Positions 1 through 6,191 of a stretch of DNA of 6,191 nucleotides are shown here, one piece after another. Source of the DNA: Bacteroidales bacterium (GTDB lineage Bacteria > Bacteroidota > Bacteroidia > Bacteroidales > NBLH01); the NCBI GenBank assembly GCA_027083715.1, contig JALWNR010000183.1:1-6191 (forward strand), given 5' to 3'. The position numbers and the translations under genes were made by a program. Each line of letters opens with the position of its first letter. Positions within the stretch are counted from its first letter, which is position 1. The notes under the pieces are model-generated. The model had not been told where the DNA came from and ran no database searches. It saw only the letters and a list, made by a program, of their open reading frames with translations.

Positions 1-10
1 GATTGAAGCG

Positions 11-113
11 GTAGCTTGCCGAAACCAAAATGCAGCATAAACACGGAAAAAAAGAGCGGCGGAACAAAGCTCCTTTTTTAACGTTGTTTTGCGAATTTTG
101 GCAAGGAAACTAC
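11..113. other. GC-richer nested dyad in the upstream intergenic DNA; possible structured RNA or dispersed repeat
   Basis: This non-coding stretch can fold as nested arms. GTAG (11-14) faces CTAC (110-113), CTTGCC (15-20) pairs with GGCAAG (100-105), and AAAAT (27-31) can pair with ATTTT (95-99). The A-tract/GAGC hairpin at 47-79 sits in the middle. The arms have asymmetric bulges, so this is not one perfect stem. GC content is about 45% over 1-140, clearly above the AT-rich surroundings. No reading frame here looks convincing on either strand. It could be a structured RNA, a small dispersed repeat, or simply a terminator with flanking sequence. The pairing is seen directly; any function is inference. 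Confidence 0.3.
47..79. terminator. Terminator-like hairpin, symmetric A-tract/T-tract
   Basis: GAGC (54-57) pairs with GCTC (69-72) across an 11-base loop. The flanking A-run (47-52) pairs with the T-run (74-79) across one A/C mismatch. Because the stem is bordered by A's on the left and T's on the right, it could stop transcription in either direction. The GC core is only four base pairs, so it would be a weak intrinsic terminator. It would separate whatever lies left of the window from the protease gene that starts at 154. Confidence 0.42.
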
Positions 114-153
114 GAGCGGAAAGCCTGTAGCCACCCAAATAAAAATATTTTTT

Positions 154-1752
154 ATGAAGTATAATAATTCAAAATTTTCAATATACACACCTTTGATACT
201 TGCAATTGTGTTGGCTGCAGGTATTTTTTTGGGAAGCAGATTAAATTATAATAAAAATACAGTTACTTTCAATGTTGAACGTAATAAAATTGATATTATT
301 CTGGATTTAATCGAAACAGATTATGTTGATACCGTGAACAGGGAAGATTTAATTGAAAAAACGATTCCGCATATGTTGGAAAATCTAGATCCACACTCAG
401 TTTATATTCCTGCAAGTGAATTAAAAGAAATTAATGAACCGCTTGAAGGAAATTTTGACGGTATCGGAATTCAGTTTAACATATTAAATGATACTATTTT
501 AGTGATTAATACCATTTCTGGCGGACCTTCGGAAAAAGTGGGTATTCGTCCGGGCGATAAAATAGTTTTAATTAATGACTCGCTCTTTGCCGGTGTAAAT
601 ATTTCAACTAATGATGTGATTAAGAACCTGAAAGGACCACGCGGAACAAAGGTAAAAGTGAGCATTGCAAGGCAAGGCTACAATAAATTACTGGATTTTG
701 AAATTACTCGTGATAAAATTCCTTTAAACAGTTTGGATGTGGCTTATATGATTACCGATGATATTGGTTACATTAAAATAAGTGCTTTTGCACGTACTAC
801 TTATGATGAATTTGAAGCGGCTGCCAAAAAATTGAAAGCACAAGGAATGAAAAAAATTATTCTGGATTTACGAAGTAACGGAGGGGGATATTTGGATGCA
901 GCCATCAATATTGCCGATGAGTTTTTGAAAGATAAAGAGATGATTGTTTACACACAAGGCAAAGCACGCCCTAAACAGCTTAGTTATGCCACTACAATGG
1001 GCGAATTGGAAGATGAAGCTTTGGCAATACTAATTGATGGATGGTCAGCTTCGGCTAGTGAAATTGTTGCGGGTGCTATTCAGGATAACGACCGAGGGAC
1101 AATTATTGGCAGACGTTCTTTTGGAAAAGGATTAGTACAAGAACCTACCATGTTTAGAGATGGTTCGGCTCTTCGGCTAACGATTGCTCGTTATTATACT
1201 CCATCGGGCAGATGCATTCAAAAACCATACGATGAAGGACGTGAAGCTTATGCACATGATTTAATTGAACGCTACAATAATGGTGAAATGGAACATCCGG
1301 ACAGTAGTGCTTTTAAGGAAAGTGAAAAATATTATACTGTTGGTGGCAGAGTGGTTTACGGAGGTGGCGGTATTATGCCCGATATTTTTGTTCCATTAGA
1401 CACAATAGGCTATACCGGATATTTCAGAGAAGTATCGGCAAAAGCCATAATTTATAATTTTGCCTTAGACTTTACCGAAAAACATCGTAAACAATTGGAA
1501 AAATTTTCCGATTACCGGCAACTTGTTCAATACTTAAATAATAGCAATATTTTTATTGAATTTTTAAAATATGCCCGCTCAAAAGGTATTAAAGATAAAC
1601 CTAATGAAATAAAAATATCACGAAAAATTATTGAAACTCAAATTAAGGCTTATATTGCACGGAATATTTTTGATAATGCAGGTTATTATCCTGTTATCCG
1701 ACAAATTGATAATGTGTTGCAAAAGGCGGTGGAAGTGATGAGCACTAAATAA
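154..1752 (+). CDS. S41 family C-terminal processing peptidase with PDZ domain, membrane-anchored
   Basis: A 532-residue serine protease of the CtpA/Prc (tail-specific, S41) family, expected to cut envelope proteins near their C-termini in the periplasm. An N-terminal hydrophobic segment (about 9-28) is a signal-anchor. A PDZ domain (about 95-185) carries GIGIQF and the GIRPGDKI motif used to bind substrate C-termini. The S41 catalytic core spans about 195-415. Within SASASEI, Ser300 lies exactly 25 residues before Lys325 of SFGKG, the same spacing as the Ser452/Lys477 dyad of E. coli Prc, so the enzyme should be active. Gln329 in FGKGLVQ is also conserved. A roughly 110-residue, largely helical tail follows. 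The ATG at 154 is preceded by an A/T-rich leader without a Shine-Dalgarno sequence, as is usual in Bacteroidota. The family is certain; the substrate is unknown. Paralogs are common, so no symbol is assigned. Confidence 0.95.
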   Translation: MKYNNSKFSIYTPLILAIVLAAGIFLGSRLNYNKNTVTFNVERNKIDIILDLIETDYVDTVNREDLIEKTIPHMLENLDPHSVYIPASELKEINEPLEGNFDGIGIQFNILNDTILVINTISGGPSEKVGIRPGDKIVLINDSLFAGVNISTNDVIKNLKGPRGTKVKVSIARQGYNKLLDFEITRDKIPLNSLDVAYMITDDIGYIKISAFARTTYDEFEAAAKKLKAQGMKKIILDLRSNGGGYLDAAINIADEFLKDKEMIVYTQGKARPKQLSYATTMGELEDEALAILIDGWSASASEIVAGAIQDNDRGTIIGRRSFGKGLVQEPTMFRDGSALRLTIARYYTPSGRCIQKPYDEGREAYAHDLIERYNNGEMEHPDSSAFKESEKYYTVGGRVVYGGGGIMPDIFVPLDTIGYTGYFREVSAKAIIYNFALDFTEKHRKQLEKFSDYRQLVQYLNNSNIFIEFLKYARSKGIKDKPNEIKISRKIIETQIKAYIARNIFDNAGYYPVIRQIDNVLQKAVEVMSTK

Positions 1753-1767
1753 TTATTGAACTGCTAA

Positions 1768-4191
1768 ATGACAGCAAAACCCCAAAGTCGATTAAAATTA
1801 CTTAGCATGGAAAACTCAGACAAAATTATTGAACAACTCGGTATTTTTTATCTTGGAAAAGAAGTAAATCCTAAAACACAAGAGCTTACCGATAATTTGG
1901 TATTGTATAAAAATAAAAATCTGACCACTCATGCAGCCCTTATCGGGATGACAGGAAGCGGAAAAACCGGCTTGGGAATTGATATTATTGAAGAAGCAAT
2001 ATTAGACAATATTCCGGTAATAATTATTGATCCTAAGGGTGATATGGGTAATTTGCTATTAACTTTCCCCTCATTAAAACCAGAAGAGTTTGAACCGTGG
2101 GTTGATCCGGTTACTGCTGAAACCAAAGGTTTAAGTGTAAAAGATTTTGCCAAAAAAACAGCAAGCCTATGGGAAAATGGTATCGGACAATGGCATCAAG
2201 ATAAATCTCGAATAAAAAAACTGAAAGAAAACGCTGAGTTTGTAATCTATACCCCCGGAAGTAGTGCAGGAGTTCAACTCTCGGTTTTGGCAAGTTTTGA
2301 TGCACCTTCGCCGGATGTTATTGATGATCCGGATACTTTTATGTCGGTAATAAATGCCGGAGTAAGCAGTTTATTGGCATTAATTAAGCTTAAAGGTGAT
2401 ATTCTACAAAGCAAAGAGTATCTTTTATTATCAAATATTTTTGCACATGTATGGCGAAAAGGTCTTAGCATCAGTTTAGAGCAATTAATCGGTTATGTAA
2501 CTAATCCGCCCTTTGATAAAGTAGGTGTGCTGCCCATAAAAAGTTTTTATCCGCAAACACAAAGATTGGATTTGGCAATGAAATTAAATACAGTACTTGC
2601 AAGTCCGGGGTTTGCGGCATGGACACAAGGCGAAGCCTTGAATATTAACAATTTAATGTATTCAAAAGAAGGAAAAGCAAAAGTTTCAATTTTAAATATT
2701 GCCCATTTGGACGAAGGACAACGCATGTTTTTTGTAACACTGTTTTTAAACCGTTACATTAGCTGGATGCGTATGCAAAAAGGCACTTCGGCTTTGCGCA
2801 ATATTCTGTATATGGACGAAATTTTTGGTTTCTTCCCTGCCGTAGGAAATCCACCCTCGAAACAACCGATGCTTTTGCTCTTAAAACAAGCGCGTGCATT
2901 TGGAACAGGAATTATTCTGGCTACTCAAAACCCCATCGACCTTGATTACAAAGGATTATCAAATATCGGAACTTGGTTTATCGGCAGGTTGCAAACAAAA
3001 CAGGATAAAGAGCGCGTAATGGACGGTTTAATTCAAAGCTCAGAAGGTGCATTAAGTAAAAAAGAGGTTCAAGAGCTTTTATCGAATATACAAAGCAGGG
3101 TTTTTCTTTTGAAAAGTGCTCATGAAGATAATTTACGTTTGATGCAAACCCGCTGGGTACTTTCTTATTTGCGCGGACCACTATCTAAACAGGAAATTCG
3201 CCAATTAATGAAGGCATATAAGGATAAAGAACCCAAAGCAGAAGAACCCAAAATTACTGAAAATACCGCAAGTGAAGGTTTTGAGCAAGCAAGTGCAGCC
3301 CATGTTGTACAACCAATGCTTCCGCAAGATGCGATACAATACTTCGCACTACCCGTAAGTAATCAAAACAATGTATATAAACCGTATTTTTATGCCGAAG
3401 GAAAAGTACGTTTTGTAAATGCCACGCGCGGTATTGATGTAGAGAAAAAAATTGCCAAACGGTATTTGCTTCAAGAAGATTTGCAGGAAATTGATTATCC
3501 GCAGGGCGAAAAGTTTGAGCTTAATCCGGCAAACTATGGCAAAAAGCCGATAGAACAATCGCAATTTGCCGGTTTACCTGATTTTTTGGAAAATTTAAAG
3601 TCGTTTAAAACCTTACAAAAACAATTTGCCGATTATTTGTACCGGAATAATAAATTAGAATTATATAAATGTACATCCTTAAAAGCAGAATCGAAACCCG
3701 GTGAAAGTTTAGATGATTTTAAAATGCGCCTGATGAATATTATTCGCGACCGGAAAGAAGCAGCTATTGAAAAATTACGAAGTAAATATTCTAAAAAAGC
3801 CGAGCGCTTGCAAGTTAAATATGATAAATTAATGATAAAATTAGATAAAGAGAAGGCTGATGTAACATCACGAACAGCCGATTCTGCCATGTCGTTCGGG
3901 ATGGCTGTATTGGGTGCTTTTATAGGTGGCGGAACACGTTCAAAAACAAGGCGCGGTATTAGTAGTGCATCAAAAATTGCCAAAGAAAAAGCCGATGTTC
4001 GCAGAGTAGAAAAAGAAATCAGGCAAGTACAGCAAGGTATGAATGAATTGAAAAATTCACTCTCAAGCGAAGCAAAAATAATTAGTGAAAAATTTAAAGC
4101 GGAAAATTTTCCAATAACAAGTTTTTTTATTAAACCGCGCAGAACGGATATTTATGATGTGGAAATTGCTGTACTTTGGGAAGCAAAGTAG
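1768..4191 (+). CDS. HerA/VirD4-like P-loop ATPase with coiled-coil C-terminal region
   Basis: An 807-residue cytoplasmic ATPase of the FtsK-HerA superfamily (DUF87/TraG-like). Walker A is GMTGSGKT (60-67), followed by the strand IIIDPKGDMGN (85-95). Walker B is ILYMDE (346-351). A sensor-type strand, ILATQNP (383-389), precedes GRLQT with Arg407, a candidate arginine finger. A low-complexity linker (about 485-510) leads to an uncharacterised C-terminal region. That region holds two likely coiled coils (about 655-700 and 735-777) joined by a glycine/alanine-rich hydrophobic stretch (704-722) and a basic patch (724-729). Relatives of this class move DNA or protein through ring hexamers, but this subfamily's role is unknown to me. 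The gene starts 15 bp after the protease stop, suggesting co-transcription. An alternative ATG at 1807 (MENSDK) would remove 13 residues and is equally plausible, since neither start has a Shine-Dalgarno sequence. No NurA-like nuclease or conjugation gene is visible nearby. Confidence 0.92.
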   Translation: MTAKPQSRLKLLSMENSDKIIEQLGIFYLGKEVNPKTQELTDNLVLYKNKNLTTHAALIGMTGSGKTGLGIDIIEEAILDNIPVIIIDPKGDMGNLLLTFPSLKPEEFEPWVDPVTAETKGLSVKDFAKKTASLWENGIGQWHQDKSRIKKLKENAEFVIYTPGSSAGVQLSVLASFDAPSPDVIDDPDTFMSVINAGVSSLLALIKLKGDILQSKEYLLLSNIFAHVWRKGLSISLEQLIGYVTNPPFDKVGVLPIKSFYPQTQRLDLAMKLNTVLASPGFAAWTQGEALNINNLMYSKEGKAKVSILNIAHLDEGQRMFFVTLFLNRYISWMRMQKGTSALRNILYMDEIFGFFPAVGNPPSKQPMLLLLKQARAFGTGIILATQNPIDLDYKGLSNIGTWFIGRLQTKQDKERVMDGLIQSSEGALSKKEVQELLSNIQSRVFLLKSAHEDNLRLMQTRWVLSYLRGPLSKQEIRQLMKAYKDKEPKAEEPKITENTASEGFEQASAAHVVQPMLPQDAIQYFALPVSNQNNVYKPYFYAEGKVRFVNATRGIDVEKKIAKRYLLQEDLQEIDYPQGEKFELNPANYGKKPIEQSQFAGLPDFLENLKSFKTLQKQFADYLYRNNKLELYKCTSLKAESKPGESLDDFKMRLMNIIRDRKEAAIEKLRSKYSKKAERLQVKYDKLMIKLDKEKADVTSRTADSAMSFGMAVLGAFIGGGTRSKTRRGISSASKIAKEKADVRRVEKEIRQVQQGMNELKNSLSSEAKIISEKFKAENFPITSFFIKPRRTDIYDVEIAVLWEAK

Positions 4192-4206
4192 CTTAGATTA
4201 TTTTTT
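4172..4206 (+). terminator. Hairpin overlapping the ATPase stop codon, followed by a T-run
   Basis: TACTTTG (4172-4178) and CAAAGTA (4184-4190) form a perfect 7-bp stem with a 5-base GGAAG loop. The right arm runs into the TAG stop codon (4189-4191). Six T's follow at 4201-4206, about ten bases after the stem. That gap is longer than in a classical intrinsic terminator and the stem is not GC-rich, so this is a weak candidate for ending the protease-ATPase transcript before the next promoter. Confidence 0.35.
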
Positions 4207-4217
4207 CAATAAAAATA

Positions 4218-4250
4218 TTTACCTCATTATAAAAACTTAGCGTAACTTTG
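4218..4250 (+). promoter_or_regulatory. Bacteroidota-type promoter for the caspase-like lipoprotein gene
   Basis: TAACTTTG (4243-4250) matches the Bacteroidota -7 consensus TAnnTTTG at every defined position. A weak -33 match, TTTAC (4218-4222), lies 20 bases upstream. Transcription would begin near 4256-4258, giving a leader of fewer than 20 bases before the ATG at 4274. This shows that the gene can be expressed independently of the two upstream genes, and it helps to decide the start codon. Confidence 0.62.
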
Positions 4251-4273
4251 TATTGAACACAAAGATTAAAGTC

Positions 4274-5743
4274 ATGAACCGTAAAATCACTTTTTTAACG
4301 CTAATTTCAGGAATACTTATTCTTTTCTCTTCATGCATGAGTATTTTTAGAGGTACAACTCAAACAGTCCGTTTTAATTCACAACCTGCCGGAGCTGAGG
4401 TGTATGTTAATGGACAGCCGACATTTCAGTTAACTCCTTGTGAACTTGAACTAAATAAAAGGGTAAGAAAAAGCAAAATTAATCGTAACAATGAATATGT
4501 TTACACATTTGTAAAAGATGGGTATATTAGTCTTGATATAAAAGATTACAGAGAAATAGACCCCGGCGTATGGGGAAATTGTTTTACCACTTTTCTTTTT
4601 CCGATTGCCTTTGCAATTGATTATTCATCAGGAGCTGCATATAAATACCGAAGAGAGGTAAATGTTGTTTTACGCCCCGATGAATCACTTATAGACAATA
4701 CTCCACCGGTTATTAGTATTATCAGTCCTAAAACAGAACGCGGCTTTGTGCAAATACAGGACAAAAAACAGCTTTTACTAAAATTTGAGGTGTACGACAA
4801 ATCTATGATTTCATACGTGTCGGTTAATAATATGAAGTTGGTAAAAAATGAGGAAGGTTTTTATCAAATGACTTTAAATTTACAGCCGGGTGAAAACCAG
4901 ATAAAAATTAAGGCAATTGACAGCAGGGACAATATAGCCAATGAAATTATTACAGTAAATTATGAAACAAAAGCAACAATAGCCCCGAATGAAATACCGA
5001 TTGTGATTTCTGATGCTGATATCAGTTTGCAGGGCGAGTATTATGCTTTGATAATCGGGGTGGAAGATTATCAGGATCCGACAATAGCTGATTTATCAAA
5101 CCCGGTAAATGATGCCGATAAACTTTATAAAGTACTTGCAAACAAATACGGTTTTAAACAAGAAAATATCAGTCTGTTGCAAAACCCTACAATGAGAGAA
5201 ATCACACAGGCACTGGAAAATTATTTTAATTTACTTTCAGACAATGATAATTTACTGATTTTTTATGCCGGACACGGTTACTGGGATAAAAAGTTTAAGC
5301 AAGGCTACTGGCTTCCTGCAGATGCAGACAGAGAAAACCGCGGCACATGGATACCCAACAGCCTTATCAGAGACTATATGCGCGGCATTCCCAGCCGGCA
5401 TACTTTGCTAATTACTGATGCCTGTTTCAGCGGAGGAATTTTTAAAAGTCGTGATGCCTTTAAAAATGCCTCAAAAGCAATAAAACAGCTGTATAGCTTA
5501 CCCAGCCGAAAAGCAATGACCAGCGGAACACTTATGGAGGTACCTGATAAAAGTGTTTTTATAGAATATCTGATAAAACGACTAGAAGAAAATCAAAAAA
5601 AATACCTGCCTTCGGAGCAGCTGTTTGCCAGTTTTAAAATTGCCGTTATCAACAACAGCCCCAATGCACAAGTTCCACAATTTGGCGAAGTACGTGAAAC
5701 AGGTGATGAAGGCGGTGATTTTATTTTTATATTAAAAGATTAA
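4274..5743 (+). CDS. Caspase-like (C14) peptidase lipoprotein with PEGA-like and Ig-like domains
   Basis: A 489-residue exported lipoprotein. The hydrophobic signal peptide (1-20) ends in LFSS-Cys21, a lipobox of the Bacteroidota kind. A PEGA-like domain follows (about 29-85, with SQPAGAEVYVNG and YTFVKDGYIS), then a hydrophobic stretch (about 103-122). Next is an Ig-like domain opening with TPPVISIISP (143-152) and running to about 230. The caspase-like peptidase C14 domain spans about 253-489: ALIIGVEDY, then FYAGHG with catalytic His334, then TDACFSGG with catalytic Cys384. Both residues of the dyad are intact. The ending GDEGGDFIFIL is usual for bacterial caspase-family proteins as I recall them. 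The frame also has a TTG at 4253, but that lies before the predicted transcription start, and the ATG at 4274 gives a clean signal peptide, so 4274 is preferred. The PEGA and Ig parts suggest attachment to or recognition of the cell surface. The substrate is unknown. Confidence 0.92.
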   Translation: MNRKITFLTLISGILILFSSCMSIFRGTTQTVRFNSQPAGAEVYVNGQPTFQLTPCELELNKRVRKSKINRNNEYVYTFVKDGYISLDIKDYREIDPGVWGNCFTTFLFPIAFAIDYSSGAAYKYRREVNVVLRPDESLIDNTPPVISIISPKTERGFVQIQDKKQLLLKFEVYDKSMISYVSVNNMKLVKNEEGFYQMTLNLQPGENQIKIKAIDSRDNIANEIITVNYETKATIAPNEIPIVISDADISLQGEYYALIIGVEDYQDPTIADLSNPVNDADKLYKVLANKYGFKQENISLLQNPTMREITQALENYFNLLSDNDNLLIFYAGHGYWDKKFKQGYWLPADADRENRGTWIPNSLIRDYMRGIPSRHTLLITDACFSGGIFKSRDAFKNASKAIKQLYSLPSRKAMTSGTLMEVPDKSVFIEYLIKRLEENQKKYLPSEQLFASFKIAVINNSPNAQVPQFGEVRETGDEGGDFIFILKD

Positions 5744-5759
5744 TATTCCAGAGTGGCTA

Positions 5760-5849
5760 CAACAATATAGTAAGCACCCTGAATTCCGGGTACTTCGTAC
5801 CAATTTAAGGCTATTTAGGATAGTACCGATTATTTTGTATATATTGTTG
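5760..5849. repeat. Inverted repeat in the convergent intergenic region
   Basis: CAACAATATA (5760-5769) and TATATTGTTG (5840-5849) are perfect 10-bp inverted arms about 70 bases apart. Inside them, GGTAC (5789-5793) pairs with GTACC (5797-5801) over a 3-base loop, or alternatively GGTACT (5789-5794) pairs with AGTACC (5822-5827). The two inner pairings are mutually exclusive. There is no T-run directly after any stem, so it is not a standard terminator, although it lies between two convergent genes. The arms are AT-rich and could be chance. Confidence 0.3.
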
Positions 5850-5859
5850 GCAATCGTAT

Positions 5860-6191
5860 TTAATTGTTTTTTAATGTTTTCGTATATCTCATATTATACT
5901 CAATCAATTCTCCCTTTTTCAATTCCTTACCATTAATTACCATATTATCGTAATGACAATTACAGTAGTCAAGAACTCTATATACTAGATTATATCCTCC
6001 GTTGTGTTTATTTTTCTCAGTGATTACTCCTTGGATAATACAATCAAAGTTTTCTCCGTCAAAAGTATATGAATATGGATTCAAAGTTGTTCTGTCTGTA
6101 CCATCATATCTTGGAGTCCCATAGTAGGGAATTCTAATAGTATCACCCAATGAAAGTCTATTAAACGTATCTTTGATTTGTTTCTTTTTTA
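5860..6191 (-). CDS. Hypothetical protein, 3' part of a gene cut by the right window edge
   Basis: A minus-strand reading frame open from the window edge to a TAA at 5860-5862, giving at least 109 residues. A TTG at 6150 could start a 96-residue protein. However, the frame continues upstream through 13 more codons (ending NRLSLGDTIRIPYYG) without a stop, so the real start is probably outside the window. I do not recognise the family. The visible part has alternating polar and hydrophobic residues, many Tyr and Asn, no membrane segment, and three cysteines, two of them in DYCNCHYD. This would suit a small beta-rich exported or lipoprotein domain, but the N-terminus that would show this is missing. 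It is convergent with the caspase-like gene, with 116 bp between their stops. That the frame is a real gene rests on its length, its composition and the absence of a better gene on the other strand. Confidence 0.65.
   Translation of the reverse strand, partial: KKKQIKDTFNRLSLGDTIRIPYYGTPRYDGTDRTTLNPYSYTFDGENFDCIIQGVITEKNKHNGGYNLVYRVLDYCNCHYDNMVINGKELKKGELIEYNMRYTKTLKNN

Noticed and set aside
2..40. A 12-codon frame at the left edge (IEAVACRNQNAA then TAA) that could be the end of an upstream gene.
   Set aside because: Too short to judge, and it lies within the structured, compositionally distinct stretch.
83..100. Two near-matches to the TAnnTTTG promoter box (TTGTTTTG at 84-91 and GAATTTTG at 93-100) that could drive the protease gene.
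   Set aside because: Each has one mismatch at a defined position and no -33 element at the right distance.
3633..3983. A 116-codon minus-strand frame inside the ATPase gene.
   Set aside because: It lies fully opposite a well-supported coding region and its translation resembles no protein; it is an antisense shadow.
1768..4191. Reading the ATPase as a HerA-NurA DNA-repair pair, conjugation coupling protein or known phage-defence component.
   Set aside because: No NurA-like nuclease, relaxase, pilus gene or defence effector is next to it; the P-loop class alone does not decide the role.
138..4220. The 13-base string AATAAAAATATTT occurs before both the protease gene (138-150) and the caspase gene (4208-4220).
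   Set aside because: It is nearly all A/T and expected by chance in such leaders. It lies at different distances from the two starts.
126..5761. TGTAGCCAC (126-134) and its inverse GTGGCTACA (5753-5761) flank the three genes like the ends of a mobile element.
   Set aside because: Only nine bases match, the flanks diverge at once, and there is no transposase or target duplication.
5736..5930. A plus-strand open frame after the caspase gene (PEWLQQYSKHPEFRVL, then a hydrophobic stretch).
   Set aside because: It has no start codon near its beginning and overlaps the minus-strand gene; the hydrophobic run is explained by T-rich sequence.

Overview
The window looks like chromosomal DNA from a member of the Bacteroidota. 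The evidence is AT-rich coding sequence, A/T-rich leaders with no Shine-Dalgarno sequence before the genes, a TAnnTTTG-type promoter box, and protein families and lipoprotein signals typical of that phylum. The genus cannot be named from what is visible.

Layout, left to right. Bases 1-153 hold no supported gene. They are visibly more GC-rich (about 45% over 1-140) and contain a nested dyad whose inner hairpin resembles a bidirectional intrinsic terminator. Next come two genes on the + strand separated by 15 bp. The first (154-1752) encodes a membrane-anchored PDZ/S41 C-terminal-processing protease with an intact Ser-Lys dyad. The second (1768-4191) encodes a cytoplasmic HerA/VirD4-like P-loop ATPase with a long coiled-coil C-terminal region. 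A hairpin overlaps the stop of the ATPase gene. A Bacteroidota-type promoter box then precedes a separately transcribed gene (4274-5743) for a lipoprotein that joins a PEGA-like repeat, an Ig-like domain and an intact caspase-like (C14) peptidase domain. A 116-bp intergenic stretch (5744-5859) carries an inverted repeat and a short minus-strand reading frame that looks protein-like. The right edge holds the 3' part of an unrecognised minus-strand gene (5860 to beyond 6191), convergent with the caspase gene.

How the genes relate. The protease and ATPase genes are close enough to be co-transcribed, but nothing in the sequence ties their functions together: one acts in the periplasm, the other on DNA or protein in the cytoplasm. 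The caspase-like lipoprotein has its own promoter and is exported. A joint protease/ATPase/caspase system is possible but is only a neighbourhood-level inference. No rRNA, tRNA, CRISPR array, transposase or complete insertion sequence was seen.
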